Below are positions 29,904 to 41,339 of a stretch of 64,000 nucleotides of DNA, in pieces. The notes under the pieces are model-generated. The model saw nothing but the letters and a program-made list of their open reading frames with translations. It made no database searches and had not been told where the DNA came from. Numbering within the stretch: the first letter of the stretch is position 1; each line of letters opens with the position of its first letter. The position numbers and the translations under genes were made by a program. The DNA comes from Ricordea florida (taxonomy: Eukaryota > Cnidaria > Anthozoa > Corallimorpharia > Ricordeidae): NCBI GenBank assembly GCA_949710005.1, contig OX453272.1, forward strand, positions 43,220,657 to 43,284,656, read 5' to 3'.

Positions 29904-30987
29904 GTACAAGGACATCCTGGCCTTCCTAGCGACCTATCACAACCTTGAAGTAAGTGAAAGGACGTTACACAGACGGCTGAGGATGTATGGTTTAGCAAGA
30001 AGAAATTCGGAGTACGATATTCGCAGCGTAGTTAACGAGGTTCAAGCCATGTTAGATGGTCCTGAGTGTATTTCTGGCTATAGGCATGTATGGCATAGTC
30101 TGCGTTTGAAGGGACACCAAGTTCCACGACAAGTAGTAGAGCTTTTGCTCAGAGAACTGGATCCAGATGGATGCCAAAAGAGGAAGGAACACAAGTTAAA
30201 AAGACGCGAGTATTGTAATCCTGGTCCAAATGCTGTATGGCACGCCGACGGATATGACAAGCTCAAACCGTATGGTTTCCCTATCCATGGATGCATTGAC
30301 GGCTGGAGCAGGAAGTTGTTATGGCTTGTAGTCACACGATCAAATAACTCCCCTAATAACGTTGGATCTTATTTCTTAAGTGCAGTCAAGAAGTATGGTG
30401 GGTGTCCTAGTGAGCTGGTAACTGATTTAGGCACAGAGAACCAAATCATGGCTTCAGCACAAGCTTTTTTCCGCGAGGATGAAAATGCTCACAGGTACGT
30501 GGCATCACCACGTAATCAAAGGATTGAGGGTTATTGGTCTCAGTACAGGAGAAACAGATCCACTTGGTGGATCAACTTTTTCAAAGATCTTGCTGAAACT
30601 GGTGCCCTCAATACAAGTGATGGCCTTCAGAAGGATTGTCTGTGGTTCTGCTTTGCAGGACTATTACAAAAAGATTTGGATGCCGTGAAAGAACACTGGA
30701 ACACACATCGAATAAGGAAATCAAGAAATGACACAGTGCCTGGAGTTCCAGATGTTCTTTACTATTTGCCAGAAAGCAGAGGTGGTGAGTCAGATTTGCT
30801 ATCCTGTGTCCCTGAAGACAAAATTGGATACGTTCAAAATCACCTTATTGAAAGAGAGGAAGGAAATGATCATTTTGAATATTTTTACTATGTTATGGAT
30901 GTTCTTGGGCTGAAAAGACCAACTGATTGGCGAGAAGCTTTACAGTTGTATGAGAAACTTGTGTTGCTAGCAGGCTGCAGGACATGA
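29833..30987 (+). CDS. DDE (rve-like) transposase
   Basis: 384 residues. An N-terminal helix-turn-helix region (EYKDILAFLATYHNLEVSER, about 24-43, then TLHRRLRMYGLARR) precedes an RNase H-fold core: WHADGYDKLKPYG (D139), SELVTDLGTEN (D198) and NQRIEGYW (E232), a D,D-34-E triad. The frame is intact, so activity is plausible. It would cut and join the element's ends. Similar proteins are widespread in fish and corals as 'integrase core' predictions. It converges with the HECT gene; their stops are 730 bp apart. Confidence 0.88.
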   Translation: MATASIVNVDEETLIKYYFYRGFEYKDILAFLATYHNLEVSERTLHRRLRMYGLARRNSEYDIRSVVNEVQAMLDGPECISGYRHVWHSLRLKGHQVPRQVVELLLRELDPDGCQKRKEHKLKRREYCNPGPNAVWHADGYDKLKPYGFPIHGCIDGWSRKLLWLVVTRSNNSPNNVGSYFLSAVKKYGGCPSELVTDLGTENQIMASAQAFFREDENAHRYVASPRNQRIEGYWSQYRRNRSTWWINFFKDLAETGALNTSDGLQKDCLWFCFAGLLQKDLDAVKEHWNTHRIRKSRNDTVPGVPDVLYYLPESRGGESDLLSCVPEDKIGYVQNHLIEREEGNDHFEYFYYVMDVLGLKRPTDWREALQLYEKLVLLAGCRT

Positions 30988-31717
30988 GATATAACTGCAT
31001 ACCTTTAAAGGGTGCTGACTATTGTTATTCGTTTTCAATGTCAAAAACTGAATGTAAGAAAAGCTTTTTGCAGTAAATTATTTCACATGTTTATATCCTG
31101 CATTAGTTCTGTACTATACTATTACACTCTGACTGTACACAAGATTTGACTTAACACAATGACATCAATCAGATCACCATCAATAAACAGTTGTTATTTC
31201 CAACTTGTAACTTGCCTACCAAGGAAATAACCATTCAAATACCACCATAGCTCTCTGCCATGTGTAACTGGCTGTATTAATTCATAACAGAAACATGTGT
31301 TGAATGCTTAGTATCACTCTCAAGATATGGGTAACAATTCTCCTTGTAGAGTGTCAGTTCGGAGAGGTTGGTCTTAATTTGATTCAGAATTTTATTTTTG
31401 AGGCAAATCAAGTGTCATTAATTCAGTTGACAACATATTTATATGTTAAGGAGAAATTGTTCATTAATCTCTTTTGGGAGTAAAATGATTAACAGTCTAC
31501 TTTTAAAAGAAACATTATTATTTTCAGGGCCTGATATGGAGTCAATTCATAACTCAATCACTACAGAACACAACACTCTGTCTTTCATAGAAAGGTCATG
31601 TAGAACAAAACTTCACGCTGTAAACTAGAACTGTAACGACAATGCACAGTTATGGTGCCTAAACTGAGGTAAATAATTTCAGATTTAGAAAAACCTATCC
31701 AGGAATACTATCAAAAC
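30988..31717. other. 730 bp between the convergent transposase and HECT genes
   Basis: No coding region seen. It must contain both polyadenylation sites; no single signal stands out. AT-rich. Confidence 0.5.
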
Positions 31718-34152
31718 CTAAGGGTTAGCAAAAGCTTGGCCTTTGCAAAATGCAAGGACAAAAAGTTCTTTGAAGTCATCAAAGGTGTGTATGTGCTCTA
31801 CAGGGATGGTGATTTCCTTAGCACATGCCCCTACAAGAGGAAAGCATATCCTATGGTTGGGATTTGCCTTAAGACAATCATGATTAAAGTTAACTGTTAT
31901 TTTAAACTCCTGATTGTCAATCGGTTTGTGCTTTTGTCCTGTCAACCAGCCCATGACACCTGCCACTGTTACATCTGGATGTTGGAATGTCTCCAGTTCC
32001 CCTCCTTGCATGGCATTGTCAAGACTGCCATGATCCTGACCTTCATAATTCCAGGCAATGACTGTTGAGTGGCCTACAATATTGCCATCCTCAATCAGAC
32101 ATAACCAGTCTTGGAAATGATCCATGATATTCTCCTCAATGAGTCTTCTTGAGGAGCCAGTGGGTGAAAATTGTGGAGTCATAATCGAATACAGGTAGTT
32201 GGCATCTGGGTGTAGCTTTTCCTTGAAATTTCCACAGACAAACAGTTGCTGACAGATACTTGGGTTGCTCTGTATCAACTCTTGCAGCCCATATATGGAC
32301 ATTCCTTTAAAAACCTCCCTCATGTACAACGACCGACGGTTAACCAAGCTTACTTTCAAAGATCTGCAAATTTCGTCACAGTGCTCTTCATCAACTGGAC
32401 CTGTGTAACCATGTTCAAATATTATATCTGAATAATCATGGGGATTTTGTCTTATATTATTCAGAAGCACTTGTTCCTTTTTTGTTAAGTCTTTCTCTTG
32501 AATGTTGACCATGTCAACATTGTTCAACATTGCATTATAAACACAATGTTCAAGAAAACAGGGAGGTGGTCCTCCTTGGGCCAAGGAAACGGCAACTATT
32601 TCGCCGCAGGTGCGAAAGTTCCCATTTTGGACATGGTATGTTGAGTCCACTGGGCTGCCATCCGGGAAAAGCTCTTTGCCCATATTTGAAATAGCTTCAG
32701 TCAAGAATTCTTGTGACATTGCCCCTGTATCAATGCCAGCTTCTCCAATGTATTGCACACGTAGAACAGCTGTGGGTGGAGTTTTCTTGGATTGCCTTTG
32801 CCACAATGCCAGTGTTCTTGTGAAAGGTGCTAGACGGCGGCAAACAAGGAAAAACTGCTGACTTTTGTCTGCTCTTGATGATAACAGCTGTACAACTTGA
32901 CTTGCTTCTGTTAAACCAATGCTTGAAAAGTTAGTAGGATCTTCAAAACAATCCACATTGTTATCCCATTCTTGAAGCATCTTTGCTATGTTCTCATCAT
33001 CTAGAATCTGCTGAGAGTGGATTGAGCTTGATTCATTCATTGTGTGACTGCCTGATGAATTACACTGTAAAGAAGGAATGTTTACCAGAGAGGAGCTTTC
33101 CACTGGAGCAGTGGCTGGTGATGGCTGAGTGTTAACTTCTGAAGGACTTCCAGGCGCAGCATCTGCTGAGTTTGATGAACATCCAGCCACTGAGTCTGTA
33201 CTTTTCTTGGAAGCCTTATGTACTAACTCAGTATTGCCTTCAGATATGTCAACTTCACATGACGTGCACAGGTACATTGTTATTCTCTTATAGTCTCTGC
33301 CAAGTTCAGTCTTGTACTTTTCAAGCTCAAAATCCTCATCTTGGCCTGGCATGCAGATAGCATGACTTCCATCTTCATATAATAGAACATAATCTTCATC
33401 AGCAACAAATTTCCTATCAAATGCTTGCCACTTTTCAATGCCTTTGCATAAGATTATTGCATAATTGGCTGTTCTTGGTACTTGAACAGGCAGCCGCTTA
33501 CCCCAGATGGGTTTGAGGTCATCTCCAACCAGTTTCATTAGACCAATATTAATTGTAACCTTTTCATCATGGCTTTGTTTGAATTTCCTTTTTGAACGGA
33601 ATTGTGATCCAGACCGCACTTGCTTCTTCTTTGAATTCATGTAGTCCTCAAAGGATTTAGGCTGCTTGTTGTTTGGTTTTCCAAACACAAGGTTGGTGCT
33701 GCTAGGCCCTGCATCTTCAGGAACAGAATGTACAGGAGATCCACATTTCCAACAGAATTTTGAGCATTGTGCTTGTTTTGAACCGCATGAAGTGCAAAAC
33801 CTGATGAACCACGAATAAAAGCCATTGCGTTATCCTAGATTGCCGTATAATCCCTTACTTCAGTAATTATGAACGGAGTAGTTGTTTTGTTCAGGCAGTG
33901 AATGCACGTTCAGTAGTTTCTGGAATGTGACGGTGCATGCATAATGAAGTATGCGGTTGTATGGAAATCTAACGAATTGATTTAAGTAAGTTATACCACC
34001 ATAAGATAAAAGGGAGGTGCTGACGTTTCGAGCGTTAGCCCTTCGTCGGAGCGAATGGAAATCTAACCGCCTTTATACAAGGTATTATTGCATACGAACA
34101 AAACAATAACTAAAAGCAAAACTTACACGAAACTCCCGTCCTCGTCCGCCAT
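31718..34152 (-). CDS. HECT-type E3 ubiquitin ligase carried by the transposon (2 exons)
   Basis: Join of 34152-34127 and 33800-31718. The donor is GTAAGT, the acceptor ends TTCATCAG, and phase is kept, giving 702 residues. The first exon encodes only MADEDGSFV. Exon 2 begins with a zinc ribbon (CTSCGSKQAQCSKFCWKCG), then a low-complexity serine-rich middle and a C-terminal HECT-like domain with GIDTGAMSQEF, GGPPPCFLEHCVYNA and a final lobe with PLVGACAKEITIP. The Cys of GACA aligns with the catalytic thioester Cys, and HIHTFDDFKELF follows as in G2E3-type proteins. A role in ubiquitinating host or transposase proteins is inference. The gene lies inside the terminal repeats and appears intact. 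Confidence 0.8.
33985..34065 (-). repeat. degenerate hammerhead-like repeat in the HECT gene intron
   Basis: On the minus strand, CCGACGAAGGGCTAACGCTC then GAAACGTCAGC. This sequence is abundant in animal genomes and resembles a hammerhead core from Penelope-like elements with the U4 position changed, so it is unlikely to cleave. Confidence 0.4.
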
Positions 34153-34212
34153 GTTTATAGTTGGATCAAACACCCCGTCACGGAACTACAGATCGAGAGA
34201 GACTATAAACCG

Positions 34213-34366
34213 TTCGAAGCCACGGTAAAAGTAATATTTTATGAGCGTTTCCTCGTCCACGTTGTCAATGCCGGCAGTGGCCATCTTAGTTTTAGGTCTT
34301 CCCTTCGTTTCCAGCTCTCCTCTGTCTATTTGCCATAAGAAAGTAAGTTTTGCCGTGAGAAAGTAA
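34213..34366 (-). repeat. inner part of the right terminal inverted repeat
   Basis: Inverted copy of the left repeat, including the inverted first 23 codons of the transposase (with a few substitutions) and one iteron. It is interrupted at 34366 by the Harbinger element and continues at 35506. Confidence 0.85.
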
Positions 34367-34372
34367 GGCCTG

Positions 34373-34407
<35 letters not shown>

Positions 34408-34415
34408 CTGAGTTT

Positions 34416-34446
<31 letters not shown>

Positions 34447-35464
34447 TCTGATTCAGACGGCGCACCGTGTGTCGAACCTAATATTTATTTCATGTAGGGA
34501 GAAAGAAAAAGACCTGGGTCCGATATCATATCTTCGCGCCACAATTCAACTTTCAAAGATGGTGGCTGTGAAGGAGAGGATAGCTCTGATTAGAGCTATT
34601 TCTCGGGGACCTCGGGGAAACGAACGCAGGAGGATGTTTTCCGAAAGTGCGCAAATGCCCATTGCATTAAGAAGACGACGGATAGCTCTTCTTTTGTCCT
34701 TGGCAGGGATTTTGTTGCTTTCGCGTAAGCAGAATTAAGCCACGGAGATGATTCATGTACGATCTTGCTGGCGTCTGCTCAGGAGCAACGGCTGGTGGGA
34801 GATGGTTTGGACAACATATACCGATGAACGATTCAAGATAACTTTCAGAATTTCGAAGAATACATTCAGTTTCATTCTGAACCGGATTCGAAACGACTTG
34901 GAACGCCAGACAGTAAACGAAGACCCCATGTCACCCGAATGTCGGCTAGGCATTTGCCTTTATAGCCTCGGAAGAGGTGATTATTACTACACCATAGCGG
35001 AAATGGCTGGATTGGGTGTTTCAACTGTACATGAGATTGTAACTCAGGTATGTCAATCGATCGTTGAAAACCTTTGGGAGGACTGTGTCAAGAAGCATAT
35101 GCCATGCACTGAGGAGGACTTTAAGGATAAGATGAAGGAAATGAACGAAAGAATGCAGCGATATTTGGTCCATCTTCTGCACTGTTTACAGCTCTATCCG
35201 TCTTTTGCCGCCATTTTCCCTTCCTCGTAAGACTTACGAGCATGCGTAACAAGTTCTCGGAAGGACTTATGGGAAGATTTATAAATTATCATAATGTATG
35301 CATTTGATTCGGCACATGAGAAGAACGCCGTATGAATCACCTGCCGCTCCAATGTCGAATAATGCGACAAACCCTGTCGAACTTAACGTTTTTGCCGCAC
35401 CAAATTGAAACTGCCGTACCAAACTGATTCAGACGCCGCTCTTTTGCCGCACTTAATACCTCAG

Positions 35465-35499
<35 letters not shown>

Positions 35500-35505
35500 C
35501 GGGCC
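34367..35505 (+). mobile_element. non-autonomous PIF/Harbinger element inserted in the right terminal repeat
   Basis: Terminal repeats GGCCTGGTTCAGACGCCGCT and the inverted GGCCCGGTTCAGACGCCGCT extend about 45 bp and end CTAACTGAG. The target duplication is TAA (34364-34366 and 35506-35508), the 3-bp TWA duplication typical of the superfamily. At 1139 bp it is too short for a full transposase plus Myb-like gene pair. Confidence 0.92.
34748..35230 (+). pseudogene. truncated Harbinger transposase (DDE_Tnp_4-like)
   Basis: 160 codons: a FKITFRISKNTFSFILNRI region, then PECRLGICLYSLGRGDYYYT and MAGLGVSTVHEIVTQVCQSI, the N-terminal helical part found before the catalytic core of Harbinger transposases. 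The DDE core is missing, so it must be inactive. Confidence 0.75.
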
Positions 35506-35590
35506 TAAGTTTTGCCGTGAGAAAGTCCGTGAGAAAGTAAGTTTTGCCGTGAGAAAGTAAGTTTTGCCGTGGCAGTTGTGGGCCACCGTA
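35506..35590 (-). repeat. outer part of the right terminal inverted repeat
   Basis: Inverted iterons (GTTTTGCCGTGAGAAAGTAA type, one partly duplicated) ending in GGCCACCGTA, the exact complement of the left tip. GAATTC follows. Confidence 0.88.
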
Positions 35591-36723
35591 GAATTCTCCA
35601 AATCAAATCACATTTTTGAGGTGCCAATCGTCTAGTTGAAGCAATGCGCAAGGATTTATTTTAATTTGGCAAAGTTGATCACCACAACCCAATATCAAAG
35701 GAAGATCTAGAAAAGATCCAGTCTTCCTTCAACCCATCTTCTCCAGATCCTAAATCCCTCCATTAAGCGGTGTGGTTTAATATAATGTTCACCTCATTCG
35801 CCGCGGCAGAAAAAATCTTCGATTCCTCACGAAAGAATCGTTCGCCGTGCAGGTTGACGCAGCTGGGGAAAAGTTTGTTTATCAAGTTCTTGATGAACTG
35901 GACAAAAACCACAGGGCAAACGATCAACCAGATGGGGAAGGACGTATGTATGAAAGACCAGAAAGTCCCGCTACTGTCCAATTAAAACTTTTGCACTCAT
36001 GCTATCTAAGCTAAATCCAGCACTGTCTTTCTTGTCGGGCAAAGACCGCGAGCGACGGAAAATTTTAGCCATTCTGATGAAGTCTGGTATTGTAATGTGC
36101 CCCTCGGGAAAAATACGCTAGGAACTCTCATGAGTTCAATTTCTAAAGACCTGAAACTTTCGCAAAAGTATACTAATCATTGTATTAGGACAACGGCCGT
36201 GTCGCTCTTGGATGAGTGCAATTTTGAGGCTCGTCACATGCGTGTTTCGGGACACAAATCTGAGAGCAACATTCGCCAGGCGTCTTTCAGAGGTTAGGCA
36301 GAAAGAAATCTCCCACGCTATCTGTAGTGCCTGTTCTGTTGAAAATTTTGAGTCAACTACCGCTTCAATCAGATTGGCGATGCATGAGCAAAGAAGTGTA
36401 CCCGGCACTCTCTCCTCCGCAGAGGCTCTGAGAGGTTTTAGGTGGGGAGAGTCTGCTGTACGTAAAGAGTGCAGGCGCAATAAAATGGCGAGAGCGAGGT
36501 TCCCCACTCAGTGGATCTCGTTCTTTTGCGCCTGCACTCACCTTACCCAGCGGATTTTTACAACGAACGCCGGGAACCTCTGCGGAGGAGAGAGTACCCG
36601 GCAAACTCTCCTGTGACCATGCCGCGCGAGAATTTCGCATCTTATAACCAGGAGACTGTAAACTTTAACGCAGGAGCATTTTCTGGAGCAAATGTTACCA
36701 TCAATTTTTACAATTCTAAATGA
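35591..36723 (+). pseudogene. 3' part of the Crypton-like tyrosine recombinase gene, split by a foldback element
   Basis: Resumes the frame broken at 29700 (EFSKSNHIFE), then DHHNPISKEDLEKIQSSF, ESFAVQVDAAGEKFVYQVLD, NVPLGKNTLG, SQKYTNHCIRTTAVSLLDEC and VSGHKSESNIR, the catalytic H-x2-R and HxxR-type boxes of the recombinase. It ends MPRENFASYNQETVNFNAG then NVTINFYNSK. Several stops and frameshifts are present, and a 186-bp foldback lies at 36408-36593. Confidence 0.8.
36408..36593. mobile_element. 186-bp foldback element with about 10-bp direct repeats
   Basis: Inner pairs CTCTCTCCTCCGCAGAGG with its complement, and GAGTGCAGGCGCAATAAAA with TTTTGCGCCTGCACTC. GTACCCGGCA flanks both sides (36398-36407, 36594-36603). 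Removing one copy plus the element restores continuity of the recombinase tail. Confidence 0.8.
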
Positions 36724-36917
36724 TTTTTTTATTCGTTATTGAGGTTATAAAAGCATATTTTACTTTTTCACGAACTTTGAAACGTTAGCAGGATTGACGA
36801 TTCTGAACAAAGAAGTCGTGCCGCCCTTCTTTGTTTGTTTTGTTTGTTTGTTTGCTATATGATTGTTAAAGGAAAGTCTAAATATATAACAAAGCACGAA
36901 ATGTATGGTCCCTCGGG

Positions 36918-37012
36918 AAACTAGTTAGCTTTGTTTTCCCTCTAGTCCTGATGCTTCCCTCGACTTCGTCTCAGGAACATCAGGACTCTCGGGAAAACAA
37001 AACTAACTGTTT
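36918..37012. repeat. hairpin element of about 95 bp
   Basis: AGTTAGCTTTGTTTTCCCTC and AGTCCTGATG pair with CATCAGGACT and GGGAAAACAAAACTAACT around a short loop. No coding capacity. Confidence 0.7.
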
Positions 37013-37184
37013 CCCTCGGCACAATGCACTAAGTTATATTGATGCACAGTTTCGACTCACGGAAGTCAATCTTGAGAAATTTAAATAACTAAAAACACAA
37101 TTCAAAGACCGCAGTGGGCATAATGAATCACCGCTGTAAACTTCGACATTTAAGAAATAGAAAACATGTACCGTGTTTGTAGCG

Positions 37185-37726
37185 AGTTTTAGTATAAATC
37201 TACTAGCGTTCTATCACAAATGCCGCACTCTGATTGGCTACGTTACTCACTATCTATTCTGTGATAGATAGTGTGTAGCGTAATGGCGGCCGCTTCTTCA
37301 CGTTTTCGAAGAAGATTTAGACAGTTTACTGGTCGAGGCTGTTCCAGAAAAGGCAAAGACACAGCTTTTTCGAGTTCTCCCAAACTTTCACGAGTGTTTC
37401 TATTAAACAATTAGATTATGAGCTCGAGATTTCTATCGCCTGATAGTTGACGAGGGCGCAGCCCGAGTCAACTATCACGCATAGAAATCGAGAGCGAATA
37501 ATCTAATTGTTTTAGTATAAATCTACTACTCGTTCAAAACTTTGTCTTTTCTGGAACAGGCTCGACCAGTAAACTGTCTAAGTCTTGTTCACGGACACTT
37601 CGAAAACATGAAGAAGCGGCCGCCATTACGCTACTCACTATCTATCACAGAATAGATAGTGAGTAGCGTAGCCAATCAGAGCGCGGCATTTGTGATAGAA
37701 CGCTAGTAGATTTATACTAAAACTCG
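37185..37726. mobile_element. 542-bp palindromic element with inverted recombinase 5' segments
   Basis: Arms of about 160-200 bp start CGAGTTTTAGTATAAATCTA and match inverted. Each arm encodes, reading inwards, an N-terminal segment of a Crypton-like recombinase: EEDLDSLLVEAVPEKAKTQ on plus at about 37308-37365, and EQDLDSLLVEPVPEKTKF on minus at about 37545-37600. The centre has a second inverted pair around AGTTGAC. Host-gene-like 5' sequence captured by a foldback is one reading; tail-to-tail duplication is another. Confidence 0.7.
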
Positions 37727-37729
37727 ATA

Positions 37730-38685
37730 GAAACACGAAGAACATGTTTTCTATTTCTTTTAGAAAACACCGCGACGAAAAAAAGAAAAACAACTTGTTA
37801 ACTTTGATTATCAAAATGTAAATTCTCTTTGCTTGCGTCATCATTACGTCAACAGCTAGTGCTAGTTCTGTGTTTCTATCGAGTTATAGAAACACGAATT
37901 CTAACCAATCAGCGCGCGTATTTTCTTAGGACTGTTTTCTAAATGTATTTAATACAGATAGCAAAAATGGTATGAAGTTCAGTTGTAACATCCGTCACAG
38001 TTTAACCCGTGACAGTTTTTCTTCTATACAGTTGCATATCCACACAATAGGAACATTTAGATGAAAATAAAGCTCTTTTTAACGAAAACATTTTGCAAAT
38101 AGTCACATGCAAGTTACATGTGAGTTTGTCATGGATGTTATATCATAGTGACGTAATAATGATCACCAAAAAGCACAAGGAAAGAACAAGCTGAAAAGCA
38201 TGTTACACTCCTTCAGGAGGAGCGAGAATCCAACACGCAGTTTTAAATGGAGTAAGTAATGTACGACACCATTATGTTATCCTTAGAAACGGATCATACT
38301 AATATCAGTAAGGTAGCGAGGATTACAAGACGGGCTTTCCTACCGGCCATCATGCAAAGTAAAAACTTTAGCTGAAATCGATGAACAAAAAGATTAAAAT
38401 CAAATTAAAGGTTATTAAATACCTCGCTTCTCACACAAGATAAAGATGTTCAGTGAATACATGTACAGCGCTGTCCATCGCCAGCGTCTCGTGGACGATT
38501 GATTCTTTTAAAGATAGAGCCCACACCAAAATGGCCTTAAATTCGGCAACTCCACTGGAGAGCAGTGCGTTCCATTTGGATGGAAAGAGATGGAGGTTGT
38601 TATTGTATGTGGGATCTCTCACATGCAGTCTCTACGCGCAGCTGAGGTCGGCAATTTCAACAACAAGAGTTGCAATAGGGTAATC
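37730..38685. other. intergenic region, no supported gene
   Basis: AT-rich with a few short open frames lacking recognisable features. A GTTTCTATCGAGTTATAGAAACAC inverted pair at about 37870-37893 belongs to a short repeat. Confidence 0.4.
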
Positions 38686-38689
38686 TATC

Positions 38690-41335
38690 ACTGATGATTA
38701 ACAGCAATACTTTAATTGACAACATTTTCGTCAACCAATTTTTCGATAGATCTAGCCGAGTGGACTGTTTTTCACTGACATTTCTGACCATCTGCCTATA
38801 TTTTCTATTCATTTCGACACCTCAATCTCGGCATCTAATGAAACTGTTTTTGTTCGAGATGTAAATCAAGTCAACACAACTAAGTTTCTATCGCATTTGG
38901 AGAGAATTGACTGGTCTCAATATGCCACTCTTGATGATCCAAATAATGCCTATAACAGTTTTTTTAAACTATACTCTACGGCATATGACTCATGTTTTCC
39001 TTTAAAAAAAAACTAAGGTGAGCAATTACCGTTTGAGTAAGCCTTGGTTATCGAAAGGACTTCTGAAGTCGATAAGAACGAAAAATAAGTCATATAGACA
39101 GTTTCTGACTAATCAATCTTCGCATTATGAAATTCGTTACAAAAATTACAAAAACAAATTGAATCACTCATTAAGAATTGCTAAACGTATATATTACGAA
39201 AAGAAAAGCGATGCTTCTAAATCAAATGCCAAAGCTACATGGAGAGTTCTGAACGAAATTATTAAGACAAAGAAGAAAACGTTTAAAATCAATTCCATCT
39301 TTAAAGTTGACAACCAAGAAATTACGGATCCAGTAGACATCGCTCCTAATAGATTCTGTAGTTATTTTTCTAGTATCGGACCTAATCTAGCCAAAGAAAT
39401 TCACTCGTCTGTCTCTCACCGCAGTCTTCTTTCTGGTCACTTTTGTCAGTCGGTGTTTTTTGATCCAGTGACTCCAAATGAGCTATCAGAAATTTCCAAT
39501 TCTTTTCGACCAGGTAAGGCAGCTGGCCATGATAGAATTCCCATTTCTATCATAAAACAGTCCATTCAAATTATAGCCGATCCTTTAGCTCATATAATCA
39601 ATTTATCTATCACTCATGGCATTGTTCCCGACCAAATGAAAATTGCTCGCGTGATACCACTCTTTAAAGCCGGTGATCGATCACTGTTTACGAACTATAG
39701 ACCGATCTCGATTCTCCCTAGCTTTTCTAAGTTTCTTGAAAAGGTTGTTTATAACCGTCTTTATAATTATTTATGTAAACTAGAAATTCTATGTAATAAT
39801 CAATTTGGCTTCAGGAAAAATCATTCAACTTCGTTAGCACTGATCGACCTATATGAAAAAATCTCCCTTGTTCTTGATCGCAATGAACATGCCGTTGGCG
39901 TTTTCCTTGATCTTTCTAAGGCCTTTAATACCGTCGATCATAATATTCTGCTTGACAAACTCGAACACTATGGTATACGTGGCGTGGCTCTGGACTGGGT
40001 TAGAAGCTACCTCTCCAACAGGTTGCAATTCGTTCAATTTAACGGTCAATGCTCCTCTCCTCAAACTATCTGCTGTGGTGTTCCACAGGGATCCATTTTG
40101 GGCCCCTTGTTTTTCTTGCTCATTATTAATGATTTAAATAACGTATCGACGCTCGTCGAGCTGATTTTATTCGCTGATGATACTAATTATTTATGTCCCA
40201 TTATGATCCTGTCTACCAGGCAGCCTCACTCAATCCCGAACTTAATAAATTATCCACTTGGTTTAAGGCAAACAAACTCTCCTTAAACCTGAAGAAAACA
40301 AACTTTATGTTATTTAAGCCTAGACAGAAAAGGTATCATTTTCCAATGCAAATATGCATAAATGAACAGAGAATCGAACAGGTTAAGGAAACTGTCTTCC
40401 TCGGTGTAGTCCTCGATGAACATCTGTCTTGCCAGAAACCGCACATTTCTCAAGTAGCTCGTAAAATCTCGAAATCAATAGGTGTCATTAATAGAGCAAG
40501 ATTTTTTCTATCCAAACCCTGTCTAAAAACTCTACTGATATTATTGTTTAGTTTATCCTTAATTATCTTCATTATTGTATTACTGTCTGGGGATCTACGT
40601 ACAAAACCAATCTTCGCCGTCTTGTCTCTTTGCAAAAGCGAGTGATCAGAATTATTTCTAAGTCAACCTTCGATTCTCATTCAGACCCTATTTTCAAAGA
40701 ATTAGAGCTACTAAAACTTTCCGATATTAGACAACTAGAATTGGGTAAACTTATGTTTTCTCTTAACCATTCTCTTTTGCCTTCCAAGTTCAACAATTAT
40801 TTTTCTTTAAACAAACAAGTCCATAGCTATGCCACTAGACACGCAAACGATTTTCACCTTCCTTTTTGTAGAACAAACCTTCGTAAATTTTCTGTCACTT
40901 TCCAAGGACCTACTTTTTATAACTCTATAGAAAATAATGTTAAAGAATCTAATTCTCTCCACTTATTTAAAACGAAATTGAAAAAAAAAATTTATATGAA
41001 TTATTAGTTATAAATCTTGTAGTAAATAGTTATATTTCTTCACATGTCTGATATTATTTTTTTACTTATTGTTACATGTACCATACCTTATATTTTGTCA
41101 ACTCAGTCTGTGTAATTAGTTAATTTATACTTACCTTCATTGTATTTTAAATTCGATCCTGGCCTTTCCGTTACTGTTAACTTTATTTTTACTCTGAGGG
41201 AGCCCAATGTCTATAAGCCTCATGGTCTCTTTTTGCGCTTCCTCGCCACTTTCATTTGCTTTTGTGTAACTGTCTTGTTTTATCGTTATTTGTATTTTGT
41301 GGTAAATCAAATAAAGTTACAAAGTGTTTTGATGA
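38690..41335 (+). pseudogene. 5'-truncated CR1/L2-like LINE ORF2 (endonuclease tail, reverse transcriptase)
   Basis: Starts in the linker after the endonuclease (SNTLIDNIFVNQFFD). The long frame 39018-40286 holds the RT: KPWLSKGLLKSIRTKNKSY, RVIPLFKAGD, NYRPISILPSFSK, GFRKNHSTSLALIDL, FLDLSKAFNTVDH, GVPQGSILGPLFF and the catalytic FADDTN. Frame changes near 40190 and between about 40550 and 40640 split the rest, which continues KANKLSLNLKKTNFMLFKP and VHSYATRHANDFHLP. Clade is judged from motif wording only. It is inactive because of truncation and shifts. The 3' UTR reaches about 41335. Confidence 0.88.
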
Positions 41336-41339
41336 TTCC

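Larger units (their letters stand above)
29701..35590. mobile_element. two-gene DNA transposon: DDE transposase plus HECT ubiquitin ligase (IS3EU-like?)
   Basis: Terminal inverted repeats start TACGGTGGCCCACAACTGCC and run about 200 bp (29701-29903 on the left; on the right 34213-35590 once the Harbinger insertion is removed). GAATTC is duplicated at 29695-29700 and 35591-35596. The host recombinase frame reads through when the element is taken out, confirming the boundaries. Inside are a rightward transposase gene and a leftward HECT gene, convergent. The superfamily name is uncertain; IS3EU is my best guess from the 6-bp duplication and rve-like core. Confidence 0.85.

Noticed and set aside
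34127..34366. Start region of the HECT gene read as part of the terminal repeat
   Set aside because: The first exon (34127-34152) lies outside the matched repeat, which begins at 34213.
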